DNA of 64,000 nucleotides, taken from the NCBI GenBank assembly GCA_012839115.1, contig DUNX01000023.1, positions 1-64,000 on the forward strand. Reading direction: 5' to 3'. Source of the stretch: Bacillota bacterium (GTDB lineage: Bacteria; Bacillota; UBA4882; UBA10575). Under the pieces are notes generated by a model. The model saw only the letters and a list, made by a program, of their open reading frames with translations. It was not told the DNA's origin and did no database searches. The position numbers and the translations under genes are program-made. Of this stretch, positions 59,093-64,000 are shown piece after piece (the first letter of the stretch is position 1; the number at the start of each line of letters is the position of its first letter).

Positions 59093-60022
59093 ATGAACCT
59101 GGAGAGGGTTTTAATTGCTGAGTTTGACTCACACCTAACAGAGTTAATGGTGGTCCGCCTTTCCAATGCCGGGTATCAGGTGGCGGCCTGTACTAAAGGT
59201 GATGAGGTGCTGGAAAAAGCCTTGGAATTCGATGCCGGGATCATAATTGTCGACCAAAAACTGCCGGAAAAAGACGGGCTGGAGGTTTGTTACGAGTTAC
59301 GGCTGAACCCCAGAACCCGTCGGGTGGGGATCCTTCTCCTGACAGACCAGGCTGTTGATCTTAAGGATCTGGCCAAATTGGGTTTACGGGTTGATGACCA
59401 ATTGGTTAAACCCTTTAACCCCCGGGGAATATTGTTTAAGGTTCACCAGATAATGGCAGCCCTCCGGGCTTTGCAGTCCAGTTTCATTCCGGGTTTTTAT
59501 GGTTGGGAAGCCCTGCGCAAGGAGATCCACGATCGCTTGCAGGCTGAAGGGTCTTTTGCCCTTCTCTTTATCGATATCAAGGAGTTCCGGATTTATAATA
59601 AATATTATGGGTATTCCGCCGGGGATGAAGTGGTCCAATGGCTGGCCCGGATTATTCAAGAAATTACCGACGAACTAACTACTCCCGATATTTTCCTCAC
59701 CCATATCCAAGGGGATCATTTTGCGGTCATGCTACCACAGGACCTCGGAAGAGAGGTTGGGGAGAAGATTATTGAACGTTTCGACCGGGAAATTTCCGGT
59801 TATTACCGGGAAGAAGACCGGGAACGCGGCGGATTGGTGGTGGAAGACCGGGAAGGGCAGATGACCACCGGCGGTTTAATGTCTCTTGCTGTAGCATTGG
59901 TGGAAAGCGGGGAACGAAAATTCACTCATCCCCTGGAAATAAAAGAGGTGGGAGAGGAGATACTAGAATATATAAAGGTCAGGCCTGGAAGTCACTTAAT
60001 GCAGGAACGCAGGAAAGAGTAG
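59093..60022 (+). CDS. Response regulator with a degenerate GGDEF-like output domain
   Basis: A 309-residue protein. The N-terminal receiver has Asp54 in IIIVDQKLPE and Lys106 in LVKPFNP, so it can probably be phosphorylated. The C-terminal half resembles a GGDEF domain (FALLFIDIKEFRIYNKYYGYSAGDEVV), but the active site reads QGDHF at 206-210 instead of GGDEF. It is probably not a cyclase; it may bind c-di-GMP or act by protein contacts. No kinase is adjacent. The ribosome-binding site is GGGAGGGGATT. Confidence 0.82.
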   Translation: MNLERVLIAEFDSHLTELMVVRLSNAGYQVAACTKGDEVLEKALEFDAGIIIVDQKLPEKDGLEVCYELRLNPRTRRVGILLLTDQAVDLKDLAKLGLRVDDQLVKPFNPRGILFKVHQIMAALRALQSSFIPGFYGWEALRKEIHDRLQAEGSFALLFIDIKEFRIYNKYYGYSAGDEVVQWLARIIQEITDELTTPDIFLTHIQGDHFAVMLPQDLGREVGEKIIERFDREISGYYREEDRERGGLVVEDREGQMTTGGLMSLAVALVESGERKFTHPLEIKEVGEEILEYIKVRPGSHLMQERRKE

Positions 60023-60027
60023 ACCAC

Positions 60028-60903
60028 TTGTCTTCTTCCGGCAGCGAACTCAACCCGGCTTCCCCCCGGGTGCTTCAGGAGCTCTTGCGTAAATATGGGA
60101 TTAGGCCCCAAAAGAGACTAGGCCAGAACTTTTTGGTCGACCAAAATGTGCTGCGGAAGATAACAGCCGCAGCTGAGGTTACCCGGGCTGATTCCGTTTT
60201 GGAAGTGGGGGCAGGGATTGGGGCTTTGACCAAGATCTTGACGGAGCAGGCGGGAATGGTGACGGCGGTGGAAAAAGACCGGTTCCTCGCGCCGGTTCTC
60301 CGGGAAGTACTTGGGGAAAGAGAGAATCTCCGGTTGGTTTTTGCAGATATCCTCCGAGTAGACCTGCAGGCGCTCTTTGGTAATGGGCAGTCCGGGATGA
60401 ACCTTAAAGTAGTAGCGAATATCCCCTATTATATTACTTCCCCGCTGATCTTCCTTCTCCTTGAGTCCGGGATCAACTGGAACCTCCTGGTTTTTTTGGT
60501 CCAGAAAGAGGTGGCGGAGCGAATTGCCGCCGCGCCGGGGAGTAAAAAATACGGGGCGCTGACTGTGGGGGTCCGGTACCATGCCGGGGTAGAATTGTTG
60601 GGGACCGTACCACCCAGTGTATTTTTCCCCCGCCCGCAGGTGAGTTCGGCTATTCTGCGGCTTGTGCCAAAGAAAAAAGGCGGTTCCGTGACGACGGAAC
60701 GTCTCTTTAAATTATTGGTACGCACCGTCTTTAATTCACGCCGGAAGACCCTGGCCAACGCCTTGCGGAAAATAGCCCCGGAACTGGGGGGAGAAAAACG
60801 CCTGCAAAAAGCCTTTCAAGACTTGGGTCTCGACCCAGGAGGAAGAGGAGAGGATCTTTCGGTTGACGAGTTTTTATCGTTGGCGTCCTATTTAACAGAA
60901 TGA
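60028..60903 (+). CDS. rsmA: 16S rRNA (adenine-1518/1519-N6)-dimethyltransferase
   Basis: KsgA/RsmA dimethylates two adjacent adenines near the 3' end of 16S rRNA. The motif series is complete: KRLGQNFLVDQNVLRKI, VLEVGAGIGALTKILT and VVANIPYYITSPLIF. The protein is 291 residues. The start is a TTG with AGGAAAGAG upstream; homologues start here. The gene is near a ykuK-like gene and the GGDEF proteins; operon membership with the response regulator is likely (gap 5 bp). Confidence 0.95.
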   Translation: MSSSGSELNPASPRVLQELLRKYGIRPQKRLGQNFLVDQNVLRKITAAAEVTRADSVLEVGAGIGALTKILTEQAGMVTAVEKDRFLAPVLREVLGERENLRLVFADILRVDLQALFGNGQSGMNLKVVANIPYYITSPLIFLLLESGINWNLLVFLVQKEVAERIAAAPGSKKYGALTVGVRYHAGVELLGTVPPSVFFPRPQVSSAILRLVPKKKGGSVTTERLFKLLVRTVFNSRRKTLANALRKIAPELGGEKRLQKAFQDLGLDPGGRGEDLSVDEFLSLASYLTE

Positions 60904-60913
60904 GGAGAGGGTC

Positions 60914-61384
60914 ATGTATTATATAAGTCCCACTAAAGGACGGCTCACCTTTGAACAGATGTTCCGGGACATTATTGGTTTTACAAAAGAGGCGCCGGAA
61001 GAGAATTACAAGTTGATTGTCGGTACCGATTCGCAACTACGCGAAGATATATGTTATGTTACGGCAGTCATTATTCTCCGGGAGGGTAAAGGAGGAAGGT
61101 TTTATTACACCCGTGAGCGGGACAAGAAAAAACTTGGTTTAAAACAGAGGATTTTCATGGAAACCGCGCGGAGTTTGGGCGTAGCCTCACGCCTGACGGA
61201 AAGGTTGGCCACTGCGGGTTTGAAAGACCCAAATATTGAAATCCACTTGGATATTGGCAAACAAGGCCGCACAAAGGATATCATCCGTGAAGTAGTAGGA
61301 ATGGTAGTGGGCAGCGGCTTTGGGGCGCGGATTAAGCCCGAGTCTTATGGCGCATTTAAAGTAGCGGACCGGTATACCAAGTGA
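60914..61384 (+). CDS. YkuK family RNase H-like protein (DUF458)
   Basis: A 156-residue protein of the YkuK/DUF458 family, predicted to have an RNase H-like fold. The family segments LIVGTDSQLRED and IEIHLDIGKQGRTKDI are present, with acidic residues in the positions expected for metal binding. The function is unproven. It is 10 bp after rsmA and probably co-transcribed. The start has GAGGAGAGGG upstream. Confidence 0.85.
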   Translation: MYYISPTKGRLTFEQMFRDIIGFTKEAPEENYKLIVGTDSQLREDICYVTAVIILREGKGGRFYYTRERDKKKLGLKQRIFMETARSLGVASRLTERLATAGLKDPNIEIHLDIGKQGRTKDIIREVVGMVVGSGFGARIKPESYGAFKVADRYTK

Positions 61385-61524
61385 TAGTTGGGCGCTCATT
61401 TTTGTAAAGCCAGGCAGGAATTATGGAAGAAATGTCAAAATAATACAGAGACTTGCGGGCGTATCCGGCTCTTGTACAAAACCGGTGAACGGTCGCGTTG
61501 GCGGAAGGCCGGGAGGTACATAGG

Positions 61525-62616
61525 ATGTTAATGGGGAATTTCTTGCTTGATCCCCAGACTGGGCTGGGCAATTTTTTTGCGATGCTGAAAGCAGCCACCA
61601 GTGCGGCTTTTGGCACAAAAGGAACTATTGTCACCCTTGATCTCACAGAATTGATTAAGGATGAAACAAACGACAAAAAAACGATTGATTCCTGTATCCG
61701 GGCGTTAGCCGGCCTGCTGCGGGCGGAGATCGCCAGAGATGATTACCAGCGTATGGCAGCTTTTCGTATTGGCGACGGGGAGTTTGTTATTGTCCTGCCC
61801 GAAAAGACACAGGCGGAAGCAGAAAACCTGGCCACCGAGATTGATGTCCTTTTCCGGGAAAAAGCCTCCTGGCACTCGGCATCGGGTGCTGAAATATGCA
61901 TCAGCACAGTAACTTATGGTGAATACGGAAAGAACGGCGTATCCGTTTCCACCATCCTCAAAGCCGCCTATCTGGCCTTGGCCGACTGCAGGTATGCCGA
62001 GTTTCCCATGCATCTTCCCATCTGGGCCGAGAAACTCATTGACCATATGGTCGAAAGGGTTTATGAAACCTTGGGGTTGCTGGATGAGGCATTTACCCTT
62101 GCGCTTAATGATGAGATCTCCGGTTTACCCAATTACCGGGCGGCGGAGCTGTTTTTAGAGCAAATGCTTGAGGAATACCGGCGGTACGGAGAGCCTTGCA
62201 GCTTATTATTGATTGACGGTGATAATTTAAAACAATATAACCTCCTCGGTTACCAAGAAGGTAACCGGATGATCCGGCAACTTGCCACTTTGCTCAAGAA
62301 AACATTACGCCATAATGACCGGGTAGCCCGTTGGTTGTCCGGCGATGAATTCCTGGTTTTTTTGCAGAATGCCGACCGCCATTTTGCCGTGGAAGTAGGG
62401 GAGCGACTGCGGGCGGCAGTGGAAGAAGGAAGTAAGGATTGGCCTTATCCGGTAACGATTTCGATTGGGGTTGCCAGTTGCCCCGAGGATGGTGTAACCG
62501 GGGAGGAACTCCTAGCCAAAGCGGAAGAGGCCAATAACGCGGCAAAACAGGGAGGAAAAAACCAGGTTTGTGAGGCGAAAGGCTGTTACGGCGGGACCGT
62601 GCATGCACAGGAATGA
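61525..62616 (+). CDS. Tandem GGDEF protein, first domain degenerate
   Basis: A 363-residue cytoplasmic protein without membrane segments. Two GGDEF-like domains are arranged in tandem. The first (residues about 10-170) reads GDGEF at 83-87, a degenerate site. The second (about 200-350) has SGDEF at 272-276, a form found in active diguanylate cyclases, with the metal-binding DGDNLKQYN upstream. It may make c-di-GMP from GTP. The first domain may be a regulatory or nucleotide-binding unit. ATG 61525 is chosen over the frame's TTG because GGGAGG is 8 bases upstream. Confidence 0.85.
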   Translation: MLMGNFLLDPQTGLGNFFAMLKAATSAAFGTKGTIVTLDLTELIKDETNDKKTIDSCIRALAGLLRAEIARDDYQRMAAFRIGDGEFVIVLPEKTQAEAENLATEIDVLFREKASWHSASGAEICISTVTYGEYGKNGVSVSTILKAAYLALADCRYAEFPMHLPIWAEKLIDHMVERVYETLGLLDEAFTLALNDEISGLPNYRAAELFLEQMLEEYRRYGEPCSLLLIDGDNLKQYNLLGYQEGNRMIRQLATLLKKTLRHNDRVARWLSGDEFLVFLQNADRHFAVEVGERLRAAVEEGSKDWPYPVTISIGVASCPEDGVTGEELLAKAEEANNAAKQGGKNQVCEAKGCYGGTVHAQE

Positions 62617-62732
62617 ACAGCCAGCGCCCGCCCGCGCAAAAAAGCACGGCCGGTGGTTTTTTTGTGACGTTCTCTATTGCACCATGAAGAGAGCGGAAGG
62701 TATCTGACTGAAATTGGGAAAGGGTGGTATAA

Positions 62733-63809
62733 ATGGCGGCGGATGAAAAACAAAAGGCTTTGGACATGGCCATGCTGCAAATTGAAAAGCAGTTTGGCAA
62801 AGGTTCCATTATGAAATTGGGAGAAGCAGGCGCCAGGATGCAAGTGGATTTTATCCCTACCGGTGCAATTACTCTGGACTTGGCTTTAGGGATTGGGGGT
62901 GTTCCCCGGGGCAGGATCGTCGAAATCTACGGACCGGAGGCTTCTGGAAAAACCACAGTGGCTCTGCATATTGCGGCGGAGGCACAAAAACTAGGCGGGA
63001 TTGCCGCCTTTATCGATGCCGAGCATGCACTGGACCCTCTTTATGCCAGGAATTTAGGGGTGGATATTGATAATCTCTTGATTTCCCAGCCGGACACAGG
63101 AGAACAGGCCTTGGAGATTGCCGAGGCCTTGGTCCGCAGCGGCGCCGTGGACGTGGTTGTGGTTGATTCCGTGGCCGCCCTGACTCCCCGGGCGGAGCTG
63201 GAAGGAGAGATGGGCGATACCCATGTGGGCCTGCAGGCCCGGTTGATGTCCCAAGCCCTGCGGAAACTGACCGGCGCTATCAGCAAATCGCAGACAGTGG
63301 CGATCTTTATTAATCAGATCCGGGAAAAGGTCGGAGTGATCTTTGGCAACCCGGAAGTTACCCCCGGCGGCCGGGCATTGAAGTTCTATTCTTCAGTGCG
63401 CCTGGAAGTCCGGAAAACCGAAACACTGAAGCAGGGAAACGAATTGGTGGGGAACCGGATCCGGGTAAAAGTGGTTAAGAACAAGGTGGCGCCTCCTTTT
63501 CGAGAAGCGGAAGTGGATATCCTGTATGGTAAGGGCATTTCCAAAACCGGCTGTCTGCTGGATCTGGCCGTAACGCATGATATCATCAAAAAAAGTGGCG
63601 CCTGGTTTTCTTTTGGCGAGGTCCGGCTCGGTCAAGGACGGGAGAATTCCCGCGACTTTTTGGAGGCCCATCCGGAGCTTGTAGAGGAGATCGAAAAGGC
63701 CCTTTACCCCAAATTGGATTTAGCCAAGAAAGAAGAATCCCCAAGCGGGGAAAGGCGTAAAGAAGCAGCAGAGGAGAAAGATAAGGCCGCCAGAAAAACA
63801 GAAAAATGA
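62733..63809 (+). CDS. recA: Recombinase RecA
   Basis: Forms the strand-exchange filament in recombination and activates LexA cleavage. The 358-residue protein has Walker [10 protein letters not shown] at 67-75, Walker [16 protein letters not shown] and the L2 loop [17 protein letters not shown]. An acidic C-terminal tail carries several extra Glu/Lys residues. The stop overlaps the recX start (ATGA). No SOS box was recognised upstream. GGGAAAGGGTGG acts as the ribosome-binding site. Confidence 0.98.
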   Translation: MAADEKQKALDMAMLQIEKQFGKGSIMKLGEAGARMQVDFIPTGAITLDLALGIGGVPRGRIVEIYGPEASGKTTVALHIAAEAQKLGGIAAFIDAEHALDPLYARNLGVDIDNLLISQPDTGEQALEIAEALVRSGAVDVVVVDSVAALTPRAELEGEMGDTHVGLQARLMSQALRKLTGAISKSQTVAIFINQIREKVGVIFGNPEVTPGGRALKFYSSVRLEVRKTETLKQGNELVGNRIRVKVVKNKVAPPFREAEVDILYGKGISKTGCLLDLAVTHDIIKKSGAWFSFGEVRLGQGRENSRDFLEAHPELVEEIEKALYPKLDLAKKEESPSGERRKEAAEEKDKAARKTEK

Positions 63810-64000
63810 AGACCAAGCCAACCCCTATGGAACAAGCGCTGGCTTTTCTCAGCCGGAAGGATTATACCTGCCTGGGAATGACCGCTGCGTTGACAAAGAA
63901 GGGATATACGGAAACGGAGATCCGGGTGGTCGTAGAGAAGCTTACGGATTGGGGCTATCTGAATGACCGGGCATATGCAGCTGCAGAAATTGAAAGGCTT
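63806..64000 (+). CDS. recX: Regulatory protein RecX (3' end beyond the window)
   Basis: RecX modulates RecA filaments. Only the first 65 residues are present. The family pattern is visible: [18 protein letters not shown], then [11 protein letters not shown] and [20 protein letters not shown]. The ATG overlaps the recA stop, and recA-recX is a common pair. Confidence 0.9.
   Translation, partial: MKTKPTPMEQALAFLSRKDYTCLGMTAALTKKGYTETEIRVVVEKLTDWGYLNDRAYAAAEIERL

Noticed and set aside
62617-62732. A LexA/SOS box before recA
   Set aside because: No good match to the CGAAC-N4-GTTCG type operator in the 116-bp upstream region.

Overview
The window is a gene-dense, moderately GC-rich stretch of a chromosome from an endospore-forming member of the Bacillota (Firmicutes). 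Spore genes (gpr, gin/csfB), the B. subtilis-like order yaaL - gin - Orn/Lys/Arg decarboxylase - tmk - darA - yaaR - holB - ricT, T-box leaders, CIRCE/HrcA control and AbrB all support this. It also carries genes expected only in a cell with an outer membrane: a TolC-family channel beside a MacA/MacB pump, and a signal-peptide peptidase whose N-terminal third looks like a beta-barrel. The best guess is therefore a diderm spore-forming Firmicute of a Limnochordia/Hydrogenispora-like lineage. The lineage name is inference; the gene content is seen directly.

Layout. 1-5 kb: the end of trkH, then pcm, trxA, a D,D-carboxypeptidase and an MFS transporter. 5-9.5 kb: a secreted DOMON-like protein, yaaL, gin, and the barrel-SppA fusion under its own sigma-A-type promoter. 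9.5-21.7 kb: a long co-oriented housekeeping run (decarboxylase, tmk, darA, yaaR, holB, ricT, nadK, argR, recN, comEA, comEC, holA), ending in a 39-bp tandem repeat and convergent rpsT. 22-30 kb: a YvlD-like membrane protein, gpr, murJ, a YdjM-like protein, a LysE exporter, a GH5 glycosidase and two small reverse-strand genes, one glutamine-rich. 30-38 kb: response regulator, histidine kinase, TolC, MacA, MacB ATPase and MacB permease as one cluster. 38-47 kb: lepA, a UPF0316 protein, hemW, and the CIRCE-controlled hrcA-grpE-dnaK-dnaJ operon. 47-54 kb: a membrane-anchored amidohydrolase fusion, T-box-controlled tyrS, and a large secreted protein of unknown function. 54-64 kb: rsmI, abrB, T-box-controlled metG, tatD, two proteins with GGDEF-like domains, rsmA, a YkuK-like protein, recA and the start of recX.

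Most genes are ordinary core functions: replication, recombination, competence, translation, chaperones and sporulation. No rRNA, tRNA, CRISPR array, prophage or intact insertion sequence was recognised. The most unusual content is the barrel-protease fusion, the TolC/MacAB cluster in a spore-former, the amidohydrolase lacking its usual metal ligands, and many long alternating purine-pyrimidine tracts (CG/CA/TG steps), often at gene borders and several times inside comEC. These tracts look like a lineage-specific sequence habit whose role is unknown.
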